The position numbers were made by a program, and so were the translations under genes. Of a DNA stretch of 64,000 nucleotides, positions 46,056 through 55,470 are shown in pieces. This stretch comes from CAVYUC01 sp963783085 (GTDB taxonomy: Bacteria > Bacteroidota > Bacteroidia > Bacteroidales > Prolixibacteraceae), in NCBI GenBank assembly GCA_963783085.1, contig CAWAMJ010000005.1, positions 248,001 to 312,000 on the forward strand. The letters are read 5' to 3'. How positions within the stretch are numbered: position 1 is the stretch's first letter; every line of letters begins with the position of its first letter. The notes under the pieces were generated by a model that saw only the letters and a program-made list of their open reading frames with translations, had not been told where the DNA came from and did no database searches.

Positions 46056-46445
46056 TTACTCCGGCCATTCATTGTCGTGTTCTCCGTTGCCCATTTTAAT
46101 GTTTTTCGCCGAGAGGGAAAAAGATTGGATCATAGCGCCGTTACCGGCATTGTCAAATGCTTCTTCATAATCAATCAAATAAGCTTCCGAGATTTCCAGT
46201 TCTTTCATTTTGGAATCTTCATCCCGCTTATTGAAGGTAACTTTTGCGTCTTTTCGCATGTAGCTGTCGCACATCCATTCGAAGAGTGAAGTGTCATCTG
46301 TAGACTCTACAACAAGGTTTACAACGCCGCCACGGGCTATTGATGACGGTCTGCCTGTTTCGTCAATGTCCTGGTGCAGGCTATAACTGCAATTTAGTAC
46401 ACGGTATTGCGTACCGTCAATGTCTAATGTGGCTTTGAATGACAT
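46056..46445 (-). CDS. tssD: Hcp-family tube protein TssD (copy 1)
   Basis: A 129-residue protein typical of Bacteroidota Hcp: VLNCSYSLHQDIDETGRPSS, GGVVNLVVESTDDTSLFEWM, AYLIDYEEAFDNAGNGAMIQ and a C-terminal SAKNIKMGNGEHDNEWPE. It should form the hexameric rings of the inner tube. It is placed between tssC and the second Hcp gene. Confidence 0.9.
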   Translation of the reverse strand: MSFKATLDIDGTQYRVLNCSYSLHQDIDETGRPSSIARGGVVNLVVESTDDTSLFEWMCDSYMRKDAKVTFNKRDEDSKMKELEISEAYLIDYEEAFDNAGNGAMIQSFSLSAKNIKMGNGEHDNEWPE

Positions 46446-46562
46446 GATTTTTGATTTTTAGTTAAATAATAAGTCAACTAATTCAGATTACAGAATTTAA
46501 ATAATCGGAAGGAGCATCTAATTCTTTTCAAAGGGATAAAATCCCATCCTGAAAGAGCAGCG

Positions 46563-47939
46563 TTAGCTTTGTTCGTATTCCGTATCCCATTCATTCCCAT
46601 CATCCCCTTTCTGACCATCCATTTTAATCATAAAGCTCTTGGCCGGGAAGTAAGGAGTCATATGGATATCCAGGTAAATTCGATCTTTCTGGATCCGGTC
46701 CTGTTCAAAACGTTTTATGGAGAATTTTTCTATTAATTTACCGGGTCCTGTGATACTGTCTAAAAATCTCAGTATTTGTCCCTGAATATCTTTTTTAGTT
46801 TTTGCATTAAAGTTTTCGAAAGCTCTCCGGTTAAGAAAATCCATCAGGACTTTTGTCACGTAATCAAAAACTCTTACTACTGAATAAGTTTGAAGTCCCA
46901 GATTGTCGCCGTTAAATAAAGTTTTAGCCGAAAATGCCATAACTTTCCCGTATTCGTTCACCATAGGAATTAATCCCAATTTTTCGAGGTTGGCAATTTC
47001 ACTTTTCTTTAAATCGAACCGTACGCCGTCGACTTCGCTTAAGCTTCCATGTTTTTTCCCCGCGGCAACCTGCGACATCAGGGTTTTATAAATGGTTCCA
47101 GCCAAAGCCCCTGACGGAGGCACATATAATACATCTTCCTCTCCAACTTCTTTGTAACGGTCGCGGCCAACCAGGTAGTTACAGGTCATTATGGCGTTTG
47201 ATTTAAACATATCACCGGCAGTCAGATTTGCCATTTCGAACATTTCCATTGTATCATCAGGGGTATCCAGGTGTTCAAAGTCTGTAACCAGCATCACTTT
47301 ATTTTCGTGGGCAATTTTTGCCCATTTTTCAACCACCTTGTTCGATCCCAGGTAACCGGGAACAACCAGGATGCTGTAATTGTCCCGTAAATCAAGTCTG
47401 TCATAATTCTGAACCAATTCCTGTTGCACGGCATCAATAAACCGGGTATCATCAAGGTTTTTTAATTGTTCCGGTTCAGCATTTAAAAAACTAACATTCT
47501 TAATCTTATCATTTTCCGTATTCTTAAAGAAAAGTGCAACAGAGCGGTAGGATCTTTCCAAATCACGAGTTCGTTGCACGGCCATACCAAGGTTTTTTGT
47601 CAGAGCATTTTCAGCTATTCGGCCCCCTTGTTCGCATGTTTGTACTATATCTGCAATTTCTTCAGACGAAGATAATACGGCGGCCCAAAGTTCCAAAGTC
47701 CGCTTTAAAGACTCCCTTTCACCTGCCTTGGTGGATTCGGTCAAAAAGATTTTCTTACGGGCTTTTCGTTCCGGATTAAGATTTTGAACCCCATCAATGG
47801 CCACTTCCAATAGATCAAATTCGCCAAATTGAGCTAATTGTCCCATACTCTGATCCAGAAGTTCCTTCGGGTTTTGAACTTCTTTTGTTTTTTCAAGAAC
47901 TTTTTCTTTAAACTGTTCTATATTTTGTTCCTGTGCCAT
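46563..47939 (-). CDS. tssC: T6SS contractile sheath large subunit TssC
   Basis: A 458-residue TssC of the Bacteroidota form. The N-terminal helices include LKRTLELWAAVLSSSEEIAD; the core has YSILVVPGYLGSNKVVEKWA and GDMFKSNAIMTCNYLVGRDR; the C-terminal part has VVRVFDYVTKVLMDFLNRRA and IHMTPYFPAKSFMIKMDGQ. It assembles with TssB into the sheath. It lies 28 bp after tssB. Confidence 0.9.
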   Translation of the reverse strand: MAQEQNIEQFKEKVLEKTKEVQNPKELLDQSMGQLAQFGEFDLLEVAIDGVQNLNPERKARKKIFLTESTKAGERESLKRTLELWAAVLSSSEEIADIVQTCEQGGRIAENALTKNLGMAVQRTRDLERSYRSVALFFKNTENDKIKNVSFLNAEPEQLKNLDDTRFIDAVQQELVQNYDRLDLRDNYSILVVPGYLGSNKVVEKWAKIAHENKVMLVTDFEHLDTPDDTMEMFEMANLTAGDMFKSNAIMTCNYLVGRDRYKEVGEEDVLYVPPSGALAGTIYKTLMSQVAAGKKHGSLSEVDGVRFDLKKSEIANLEKLGLIPMVNEYGKVMAFSAKTLFNGDNLGLQTYSVVRVFDYVTKVLMDFLNRRAFENFNAKTKKDIQGQILRFLDSITGPGKLIEKFSIKRFEQDRIQKDRIYLDIHMTPYFPAKSFMIKMDGQKGDDGNEWDTEYEQS

Positions 47940-47967
47940 TTTGTATCATTTAAGTTTAACCAAAAAT

Positions 47968-48411
47968 TCATGCTTCTTCTATCTCTTTTATCAAGGCATA
48001 AACAGCATTTAGCATCGCTTCTTTAGATTCCTTTGTTTCAAGTGCACGACGCAAAATTTTATTACTTTTTAGCTGCTTTACAATTTTTAAATATTGCTCT
48101 TTCTGATTCGTTAAGTCCTTTAAGAAAGCGCTTTGTGCTGTAATGCCTTTAACCCCAAAATCGGCGAGGGTTTTAAAAGATAGTTTTTCCTTCTTTTCTG
48201 CACCTTCCAAATCTTCAAATTCCACTTCAACTGTTGGAACAAAATGCTCAAATACATGGGTGATGGAAGTCAAGCCTTTTACAATCTCGGGTTTGCTGGG
48301 CGCTTCATCGGTTAATTTTTCGATCATCAAGGTTCGGTTTTGCGGGATTTCACCGATGGCTTCACTGGCATCGCCTTTCACTTCAGTTCCGCCTATTCCA
48401 TATTCTTGCAT
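47968..48411 (-). CDS. tssB: T6SS contractile sheath small subunit TssB
   Basis: A 147-residue protein. It begins with a Gly/acid-rich segment, then LMIEKLTDEAPSKPEIVKGL, VEVEFEDLEGAEKKEKLSFK and TLADFGVKGITAQSAFLKDL, followed by a C-terminal helix. The order TssH-TssB-TssC is standard for this subtype. It pairs with TssC to form the sheath that TssH recycles. Confidence 0.9.
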   Translation of the reverse strand: MQEYGIGGTEVKGDASEAIGEIPQNRTLMIEKLTDEAPSKPEIVKGLTSITHVFEHFVPTVEVEFEDLEGAEKKEKLSFKTLADFGVKGITAQSAFLKDLTNQKEQYLKIVKQLKSNKILRRALETKESKEAMLNAVYALIKEIEEA

Positions 48412-48440
48412 ATCGTAATTTTTAGGTTTTTATTTTCTTC

Positions 48441-50915
48441 TTACGTTTTTTCAACAAATTGGTTTATATCCCAGGTTATTTCTTCATTTTCATCCAACGA
48501 AAGCCGGACAACAGATCCCTTTGTAATTCTATCAGCAATTATCATTTGCGAGAGCGGACGTCTCAGTTTGTTTCGAATGACACCAACAATGGGGCGTGCT
48601 CCGTATTTAGGAGTATATCCTGATAGTGCCAACTTTTCTTTTGCAGCATCTTCGATCTCGAGTGCGATTCCCTTTTCATCCAAAAGTCTGAGTAAACCTT
48701 TCAGGTGGATGTCAAAAATCCTGACAACATTCTGTTCACTAATTGGCGCAAAAGGAACGATTTCGGTAAGCCGGCCCAAAAATTCTGGTCTGAAATAGTT
48801 GCTCATAATGTCCATCAAGTCGTTTGATGCCGGAATTTCTCCTTTTTTAAATGATTCAACAATAAAGTCACTGCCAATATTGGATGTAAAAAGTATAAGC
48901 GCATTGGAAAAATCACCTTCTTTTCCAAGACGGTCGTGTAACTTTCCTTCGTCCAGTATTTGCAGAAAAATATCGAAAACTGAAGAATGAGCTTTTTCAA
49001 TCTCATCGAATAAAACAATGGAATAAGGTTTTTGCCTTATTTTATTTACAAGCAGTCCTCCTTCTTCGTATCCCACATATCCGGGAGGAGCGCCATAAAG
49101 CAGCGCTGCCGAATGTTCTTCCTTAAATTCGGACATATCGAATCGGATAAGAAAGGATTCATCCTGGAAAAGAAATTCAGCGAGCGTTTTTGCAAGTTCA
49201 GTTTTGCCAGTGCCGGTTGGACCTAAAAAGAAAAATGATCCCATGGGTTGTCCCGCTTTTGTTAAACCTGAACGTGACTCGAGAATAGCTTCCGCTATAC
49301 TTTTAAGAGCATGATCCTGTCCAATCACCCTTTTTCGAAGATGATCTTCAATGGACATTAACCTTTCTCTTTCGCGAGATTGTATTTTGCCTAAAGGTAT
49401 TCCAGTCCGGCCTGAAACAATCGCACCAATATCCGACTTTGTTATCGTTTTAACTTTTTCTTTGGCGATTTCTTCCAAATTGAAAAGAATTTTTTGACAA
49501 TAATCATAGAGCTCTTTTCCAGAGTTGAATTGTTGTCCGTTTTCTTGCTCATCAAGTTTGGAAAAAAGGATGGGTGAAATCTGATTTTTTAAATCAGATT
49601 TGAACCACAGTAATTCAGCAAAATTATCACTCCCTGTGTTATAAATATCTTCAAGTTCCTGTTGTAGGCTTATTATTTTTGCCGATGAAATATCAGTCAT
49701 TAATCGTACACCAGCCAATGTATGGTCTATCAGGTTGATTGCCGATTCGGGTAATGCACGCTCTTTCAAAAAACGCTTCGATAGCCGTACAGCCTCGTCG
49801 ATTATATCCTCATTTACCTTTAACCCATGATGTTCTTCATATTTCGGAATTATTTTTTTTAGCATTCTCAAAGCCGTTTGTTCGTCAGGCTCATCGATTT
49901 TCACCAACTCGAACTGCCTGCTAAATGCTTCATCCGGTTCTATAAACCTTGTGTAATTGTCAATTGAAGTTGTTCCAATTATGGTCAGGTTTCCGCGAGA
50001 CAATTCTGGTTTTAAAAAGTTTACTGCCCCTGCTGTCCCTGCTTGTTTGTCGAGCAACATGTGAAGCTCATCGATAAAAAGAATTGCTTTTTCAAATTGC
50101 TGAATTTCAGAAATAATATTTTTCAAACGGTCTTCCACCTCACCTTTATATGATGCTCCGGCAATTAATGCTCCATAGTCAAGTTCAAAAATAACTACCT
50201 CCGTTAAACCTGAAGGAACTTTCGCATCAACAACATATTGAGTAAAACCATCAACCAAAGCCGTTTTCCCTACTCCCGTATCTCCGATAATTAGAACATT
50301 TGCTTTATTTCGTCTTCCCAATATTTCCGCTATTTCTCTGATTACATTGTCACGGCTGATAACAGGATCAAGTTTTCCAAGTCTTGCTTCTTCGCATTTA
50401 TCTCTACAGTATTTAAGCAATGCTTTTTGTGACAGTTGAGGCTTTTTATCCTTTTGAGAAAGGGATAGAGGGGAAACTGCCTGTTCCAATTCACTATTTT
50501 TTATTAAATAATCGATGATTTGTTTTTGTGTTAATGTAAACGTTTTAAGCTGTTCGTAATTGAACCCGACTCCAGGCGTACTGAGTGCTGCGAGTACTGA
50601 AACCGGATCTGTTTCATCTTTTGAAAGTTTCAAACGAATGTTTTCAGCTTCTCTGAAAACTGCCTGCGTTTGAATGTTGCCCGGCGGATTTTCCGGAATG
50701 TGTCCTGATTTTGGGCAGGATTCAATTCTAACATCAGCCCACTCTTCCAGATAGTAGAGATCCTGCTCTAAAGAAAGAAGCAATTCTGTCAATCCAATGT
50801 CCTTATGTAGTAATGCTTTTAAAAGATGAGCCGGTGAAAATTCTGAATTTGAAAATTCTTTAGCCAGGGATTGTGCAATATTTATTGCCCGTTTAAGCTG
50901 ATCGGTATAATTCAT
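48441..50915 (-). CDS. tssH: T6SS sheath-recycling AAA+ ATPase TssH (ClpV)
   Basis: An 824-residue Clp/Hsp100 ATPase. An N-terminal double ClpN-like repeat (residues about 1-140) is followed by AAA1 with Walker A GDTGVGKT (211-218) and Walker B ILFIDELHML, a middle region, and AAA2 with Walker A GPTGTGKT near residue 564 and Walker B IVLFDEIEKAH. The second domain keeps the YGAPPGYVGYEEGG pore loop. It disassembles contracted sheaths. Its place directly ahead of tssB, the small-sheath gene, separates it from housekeeping ClpB. It is first in the minus-strand operon. Confidence 0.92.
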   Translation of the reverse strand: MNYTDQLKRAINIAQSLAKEFSNSEFSPAHLLKALLHKDIGLTELLLSLEQDLYYLEEWADVRIESCPKSGHIPENPPGNIQTQAVFREAENIRLKLSKDETDPVSVLAALSTPGVGFNYEQLKTFTLTQKQIIDYLIKNSELEQAVSPLSLSQKDKKPQLSQKALLKYCRDKCEEARLGKLDPVISRDNVIREIAEILGRRNKANVLIIGDTGVGKTALVDGFTQYVVDAKVPSGLTEVVIFELDYGALIAGASYKGEVEDRLKNIISEIQQFEKAILFIDELHMLLDKQAGTAGAVNFLKPELSRGNLTIIGTTSIDNYTRFIEPDEAFSRQFELVKIDEPDEQTALRMLKKIIPKYEEHHGLKVNEDIIDEAVRLSKRFLKERALPESAINLIDHTLAGVRLMTDISSAKIISLQQELEDIYNTGSDNFAELLWFKSDLKNQISPILFSKLDEQENGQQFNSGKELYDYCQKILFNLEEIAKEKVKTITKSDIGAIVSGRTGIPLGKIQSRERERLMSIEDHLRKRVIGQDHALKSIAEAILESRSGLTKAGQPMGSFFFLGPTGTGKTELAKTLAEFLFQDESFLIRFDMSEFKEEHSAALLYGAPPGYVGYEEGGLLVNKIRQKPYSIVLFDEIEKAHSSVFDIFLQILDEGKLHDRLGKEGDFSNALILFTSNIGSDFIVESFKKGEIPASNDLMDIMSNYFRPEFLGRLTEIVPFAPISEQNVVRIFDIHLKGLLRLLDEKGIALEIEDAAKEKLALSGYTPKYGARPIVGVIRNKLRRPLSQMIIADRITKGSVVRLSLDENEEITWDINQFVEKT

Positions 50916-51434
50916 TTTTGTGAATTTAAATTTCGGATTAAATCACAAAATACTTCCTACTAAATTTACTAATAATTAATGCATTGTGCAATATTTTTTG
51001 GGAGGATTAAAGGGGCAATTTGCTCCCGAATTATCAGGGTAATATGAAATATTCAAGATTTCAGGTGTTAGTAACATTGTCCTGCAAACTATTATTGGGA
51101 AAATCTAACGGTCTAGCTTTGTCAGTATTTCAGCGGCCATTTAAGGATTATATATATTCATTCTGAATTGGCTCTTCCCTTTTAAATTTTTCAATTGGTG
51201 TAGCAGCCTCTATTTCGTATTGGCTTGAAAGGGAATCATAGGCAAAGTACGTTATAAAAGAAAAATTTCTAATTCAGAGTTATTGCATTCATTTTAATTT
51301 ATCTCTTTCATTATTAAGTCAATGATATGAAAGCAACTTATAATCTGCTTTTATAGTTTTACTTTCAAGACATAAAAAAGGTGCTGGAATAAATTTTTAG
51401 ATTTCCTGTTTGGTTCGTCTCTTTTCTCTTTTTT
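50916..51434. other. Intergenic region between tssH and the transposase remnant
   Basis: About 520 AT-rich bp. It should hold the promoter of the minus-strand T6SS operon near 50930-51000. A GGGAG...CTCCC pairing at about 51000-51028 is weak. The part near 51440 borders the truncated transposase and may be insertion-element debris. No intact gene is seen. Confidence 0.4.
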
Positions 51435-51982
51435 CCGGTTAAACCATAGTTATTACAGATAAAACTGGTACAAACTATTTTGAACTTATCGAACAAAACC
51501 AGGAGGCAACCGTGTATTCAGCTATCGTCTATTCCAAAGCACTGAAACGGGATATCCGGTTGGTACATGTCACCTATACAAACGACAAAGGGAAATTAAC
51601 CCGTAAACTTTACTTCTGCACCGACACCCAAATGGATGCACTTGAAATCCTGGATTGTTACCAAAGCAGGTTTCAGATTGAGTTTCTTTATCGCGACGCA
51701 AAACAATACACCGGTTTGAACGATTCGCAGGCACGTAGTGAAAATAAGCTGAACTTTCATTTCAATGCTGCCCTTACTACAATCAATATTGCCAAAGTGG
51801 AACATTGGTTGAGCCAACCAAAAGAGGTACGTAAATCATTTTCAATGGCTGATATTAAAACTATGGACCACAACAGGTTACTATTACAACGATTTATTGA
51901 CGTGTTCGGTGTTAATGCATACTCTGCTAAAAATCGAAACCTTGTCAATGAACTCATATATTATGGCACTATTGCCGCTTAA
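51435..51982 (+). mobile_element. IS4-type transposase remnant (3' part)
   Basis: The open frame runs from a stop near 51435 and reads VITDKTGTNYFELIEQNQ, then VYSKALKRDIRLVHVTYTND and the diagnostic ILDCYQSRFQIEFLYRDAKQ, where the Glu is the last residue of the DDE triad. It ends NELIYYGTIAA. The first two catalytic Asp residues and the whole N-terminal half are missing, and no terminal repeats are visible. It lies between the T6SS operon and the tRNA cluster and marks a site of past insertion. Confidence 0.75.
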
Positions 51983-52060
51983 TTATTTAACGAAGTATTG
52001 TGGTTATAAAAAAAGAAAAAAACCAGACAGTGAATTCGTTGTAACTACCTGGCTTTCAAT

Positions 52061-52371
52061 TGTCGGGGTAGCAGGATTCGAACCTGCGAACCTCCCGCCT
52101 GTGGCGGGATGCGCTGGCGGGAGAGCGCTATACCCAATATCTTATGTTGCACTTCTGTTGTATCCGTTAAAATAAAAAAAGGAGCCAGATTTTCATCTAA
52201 CTCCTTCATTTTTAATTGTCGGGGTAGCAGGATTCGAACCTGCGATCCTCCCGCCTGTGGCGGGATGCGCTGGCGGGAGAGCGCTATACCCAATATCTTA
52301 TGTTGCACTTCTGTTGTATCCGTTAAAATAAAAAAGGAGCCAGATTTTTATCTAACTCCTTCATTTTTAAC
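52061..52371 (-). repeat. Two tandem tRNA-Pro-like decayed repeat units (about 156 bp each)
   Basis: Units begin at 52061 and 52217, and the true tRNA-Pro begins the third unit at 52372. All three share the tRNA T-arm and 3' acceptor strand (GGGGTAGCAGGATTCGAACC) and the first two share the same spacer. In the first two units the D and anticodon arms are replaced by CTCCCGCC and GGCGGGAG, which pair with each other, U33 is absent and the acceptor has two 5' mismatches. They cannot fold as normal tRNAs. Confidence 0.75.
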
Positions 52372-52373
52372 TG

Positions 52374-52448
52374 TCGGGGTAGCAGGATTCGAACCTGCGA
52401 CCCCCTGCTCCCAAAGCAGGTGCGCTAACCGGACTGCGCTATACCCCG
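52374..52448 (-). tRNA. tRNA-Pro (TGG)
   Basis: Read on minus, CGGGGTA pairs with TACCCCG, the D arm and T arm (GGTTCGAATCC) are normal, and the anticodon loop TTTGGGA flanked by CTGC/GCAG stems gives anticodon TGG. CCA is not encoded. Confidence 0.93.
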
Positions 52449-52476
52449 AAATTTTTTTCTGGCAAACCATAAAAAG

Positions 52477-52565
52477 CGGTGAGGGCGGGATTCGAACCCG
52501 CGGTACAGTGTTACCCGTACGCTGGTTTAGCAAACCAGTGGTTTCAGCCACTCACCCACCTCACC
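52477..52565 (-). tRNA. tRNA-Ser (GCT)
   Basis: Acceptor GGTGAGG pairs with CCTCACC with discriminator G. The anticodon stem CTGGT/ACCAG encloses TTGCTAA (anticodon GCT), and there is the long variable arm typical of serine tRNAs. It lies 28 bp upstream of tRNA-Pro on the same strand. Confidence 0.93.
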
Positions 52566-52980
52566 TTTTAAGTTTTATGGAAAAGTCACTGAAGTCATTT
52601 CATTCCTGAAAGCTCCGTTACTTCACGCTTACACTTTGTTAAAGAACACCGGATTACCCGGTTTTTTTGTGCGTGCAAATGTATCAATTGTTTTGACATT
52701 CGCAAAATCTTTCACTAAAATTTCAGGTTTCGTTGGGAACATGAACCGCATTTTTATTGCTTTCAAAAAAGAGAAATAAAATTCAAGTTTCCATTTTGGC
52801 TAATTTCATATCTTAGCCAAAATAAGTTCCATCAAAATTCTTATTCATATTTTAAACCGATGACAGCTGTTCATCCACAACCGGGCTGGCACATTTTAAA
52901 TGTTACCGAACAGCCGGGAAAAAGCCTGAGCTGACGGTTTTTTGTGGCCGGGAACAACAGGGAAAAATAGAATTAGTATT
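52566..52980. other. Intergenic region upstream of the tRNA cluster
   Basis: About 415 bp with no gene. It should hold the minus-strand tRNA promoter. A short plus-strand hairpin ACCGG-ATTAC-CCGGT followed by seven T (about 52650-52671) looks like an intrinsic terminator, but no plus-strand gene needs it. The rest is AT-rich. Confidence 0.4.
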
Positions 52981-53736
52981 TCAAAAATTGTTAAACGATC
53001 GCTTTTGAATCGATTCATAACCCACCTCAAACAATTCTTTGGCATGGCCGCGGCCAAAAATATCGTATTTGTTGATTCCCTCGGGTTCGATATAAACCGA
53101 TGCATATTTATTTACCTCATTTTTATTCGCGTTCACATTCATATAAAAAGTGCGTGAAACAATTTGGATCATATTTTTAAGTTTCTCCTGGGGATTGATC
53201 GGTGTTATGTTAACGGCAATAATTTTTTCGCAATCGTTTTTAATTGGTTCGATGGGAATATTATCGAGAATTCCGCCGTCGGCATACAAAACACCATCAA
53301 TTTCCACAGGGGAAAATAAAACAGGCACGGAAGAGGAAGCCAGCACCCACTGGCTCAGCGGTCCGTGAGTTTTGTATTCTACTGTCCCCTTGTTCAGGTT
53401 CGAAACGCCAATAAAAAACGGGATTTTGAGGTCCTCAATGTTTTTTAGTTCAATTTCTTTGTCAATTATCTCTTTCAAACCGTTCAGTTTGAAAAAACCG
53501 TTGACAGGGATTTGTGTTTTTGTGTACCTGAGGAACCAGCCTTTATTGAAAATTTCCATTGTTTCTTCCGGTGATTTGCCCGCTGCAACAAAAGCGCCGG
53601 CAATTGCCCCGGCACTCACGCCGGAAATTACGTCGGGCCTGATTCCATGTTCATTGAGCGCTGCGACAACTCCCAGATGCGCAAAACCACGGGTTCCGCC
53701 GCCACTTAAAACCAAACCGGTTTTGTATTTTTTCAT
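52981..53736 (-). CDS. Patatin-like phospholipase
   Basis: A 251-residue cytosolic patatin from ATG 53736 (an in-frame start at 53757 adds seven residues). The oxyanion loop LVLSGGGTRGFAHLGVV, the nucleophile elbow ISGVSAGAIAGA (GVSAG) and the catalytic Asp in LYADGGILDNIPI are all present. It should cleave acyl ester bonds of membrane lipids. The length is normal for bacterial YchK/RssA-like members. It follows the aminotransferase on the same strand after 41 bp, so they may be co-transcribed. Confidence 0.9.
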   Translation of the reverse strand: MKKYKTGLVLSGGGTRGFAHLGVVAALNEHGIRPDVISGVSAGAIAGAFVAAGKSPEETMEIFNKGWFLRYTKTQIPVNGFFKLNGLKEIIDKEIELKNIEDLKIPFFIGVSNLNKGTVEYKTHGPLSQWVLASSSVPVLFSPVEIDGVLYADGGILDNIPIEPIKNDCEKIIAVNITPINPQEKLKNMIQIVSRTFYMNVNANKNEVNKYASVYIEPEGINKYDIFGRGHAKELFEVGYESIQKRSFNNF

Positions 53737-53777
53737 TACGAATTGATTTTTTGACAAAGATAGCGTGTTGCTTTATA

Positions 53778-55241
53778 TCATTCCAATGTAAACCAGCTTT
53801 TTACCAGTCCGGCATCGCTGACGTCATTCATGTGCCAGAAGATATTTTTCCGGTTGTCATACAAATACTGCTTTTTGTATTCACTGATATTTTCAACAAT
53901 ATCCTGAAGGGCAGTTATCGTTAATTCAACTTCGGCATTGGTCATTGTAGGGTGGAGTGACCAACGCACCCAGCCGGGTTTTTCAGAAAGGTCGCCGTGA
54001 TTTATTTTGTCTGTTATTTCTTTTGACTGTTCGTAGGTTACTTCCAGCAAAAAATGCCCGTAAGTTCCGGCACAGGCGCAACCGCCGCGTGTTTGAATGC
54101 CATATTTGTCATTCAGGATCTGAACAACCAGGTTGTAATGAATGCCTTCAATATAAAATGAAATGATACCCAGCCGATCGCGCATGTTGTCGGCCAGAAT
54201 TTTCAGCCCTTTGATTTTGTCAAGGCCGTTAAAAGCCTGTTTCAGCAGTTCAACTTCGCGTGCTTTAATGTTTTCGGTGTTCATTTGCTGTTTCAGTTCG
54301 ATGGCCAGCGCTGCCCTTATCGATTGCAAAAATCCCGGAGTTCCGCCATCTTCACGTGTTTCAATATCATCAACGTATTTATATTTTCCCCAGCGGTTGG
54401 TCCAGTCGACGGTTCCGCCGCCGGGATTATCGGGCACCTCGTTTTTGTACATCGATGCATCAAAAATCAAAACTCCGCTCGAGCCAGGACCGCCCAGAAA
54501 TTTATGCGGGGAAAACATTACCGCATCCAGTTTTTCCATCGGATCTTCCGGGTGCATGTCAATATCTTCATAAGGCGCTGATGCTGCAAAATCAATAAAA
54601 CACACACCACCAAATTCGTGCATAATGCGCGCCAGTTTCTTATAAGGCGTCCGCACTCCTGTAACGTTCGAACAGGCAGTAAATGAACCAATTTTAAACG
54701 GGCGATCTTTATATTCTTCCAGTGCTTTTCGCAGGTTTTCAGGATCAACCAGAAGGTTTTCATCCGGCTCTATCACCACCACATCGGCATTGGTTTCATA
54801 CCACGAAGTTTGATTTGAATGATGTTCCATATGGGTAATGAAAACAACCGGTCGTTCTCGTTCGGCCAGACATTTCTTGTGCGACAATTTGCCACAGTAT
54901 TTCAATCCGAGAATCCGTTGAAATTTATTGATTACGGCTGTCATCCCAAACCCGGCGGTAATAATAATATCATTCGGCCCGGAATGTACGTGCTTTTTAA
55001 TAATCTCATGCGATTTGTGGTATGCATACGTCATGCGAGTGCCGGTTTCGCTGGTTTCAGTGTGGGTGTTTCCAACGAACGGGCCGAAAACTTTGGTAAT
55101 TTTATCTTCAATGGGTTGGTATAATCTCCCGCTGGCAATCCAATCGGCATAAACAATTTTTTTATTTCCGAAGGGGGTTTCAAACTCCTGATCAATTCCG
55201 ACAATATTCTGCCTGAATTTTTTGAAATGATTATCCGGCAT
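53778..55241 (-). CDS. PLP-dependent class V aminotransferase (cysteine-desulfurase-like)
   Basis: About 487 residues from ATG 55241. Features in order: VYADWIASGRLYQPIEDKI, NTHTETSETGTRMTYAYHKS, ITHMEHHSNQTSW, FIDFAASAPYEDIDM, the PLP lysine in FSPHKFLGGPGSSGV, and the catalytic-Cys loop TRGGCACAGTYG. It is longer than IscS/SufS and resembles a separate group found in marine and anaerobic Bacteroidota. The sulfur acceptor and pathway are unknown. The first about 30 bp of the gene are duplicated at 55999-56030 in reverse-read sense as part of a longer direct repeat. Confidence 0.85.
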   Translation of the reverse strand: MPDNHFKKFRQNIVGIDQEFETPFGNKKIVYADWIASGRLYQPIEDKITKVFGPFVGNTHTETSETGTRMTYAYHKSHEIIKKHVHSGPNDIIITAGFGMTAVINKFQRILGLKYCGKLSHKKCLAERERPVVFITHMEHHSNQTSWYETNADVVVIEPDENLLVDPENLRKALEEYKDRPFKIGSFTACSNVTGVRTPYKKLARIMHEFGGVCFIDFAASAPYEDIDMHPEDPMEKLDAVMFSPHKFLGGPGSSGVLIFDASMYKNEVPDNPGGGTVDWTNRWGKYKYVDDIETREDGGTPGFLQSIRAALAIELKQQMNTENIKAREVELLKQAFNGLDKIKGLKILADNMRDRLGIISFYIEGIHYNLVVQILNDKYGIQTRGGCACAGTYGHFLLEVTYEQSKEITDKINHGDLSEKPGWVRWSLHPTMTNAEVELTITALQDIVENISEYKKQYLYDNRKNIFWHMNDVSDAGLVKSWFTLE

Positions 55242-55335
55242 TATCAATTTGGTTTTTTTAAACTTACTGTATGAAGTCTCCCGCAGATTCCGCAGACAAG
55301 CGCTTGATTATGAGAACATTTCTGCGAGAATCAGC
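55211..55335. repeat. Direct repeat, copy A, spanning the aminotransferase start
   Basis: It shares with 55999-56104 the blocks GCCTGAATTTTTTGAAATGA, TCCGGCAT, ACTGTATGAAGTCTCCCGCA and a CGCAGA...CGCTGATTAT...TCTGCGA...ATCAGCG series. The second half is a common Bacteroidota CGCAGATT-type dyad repeat; the first half is the start of the aminotransferase gene. Confidence 0.7.
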
Positions 55336-55470
55336 GGGAAATTTCCAATTTTGGCGCGAAAGTGGCAATTCATTTTGCTTCGTCTTCTCAACCACAAATT
55401 AAATGACTTTAGGCCAAAAAACTGCAGTTTAAATATCATAAAATTTCAAAATAGGTTTGCTGGGAGGTTT

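Noticed and set aside
48441..50915. Housekeeping ClpB
   Set aside because: Length and adjacency to tssB/tssC identify the T6SS-specific TssH.
52045..52609. Overlapping open frames with repeated RIPPQAGGSQVRILLP-like peptides
   Set aside because: These are translations of tRNA genes and tRNA-like repeats, a known annotation artefact.
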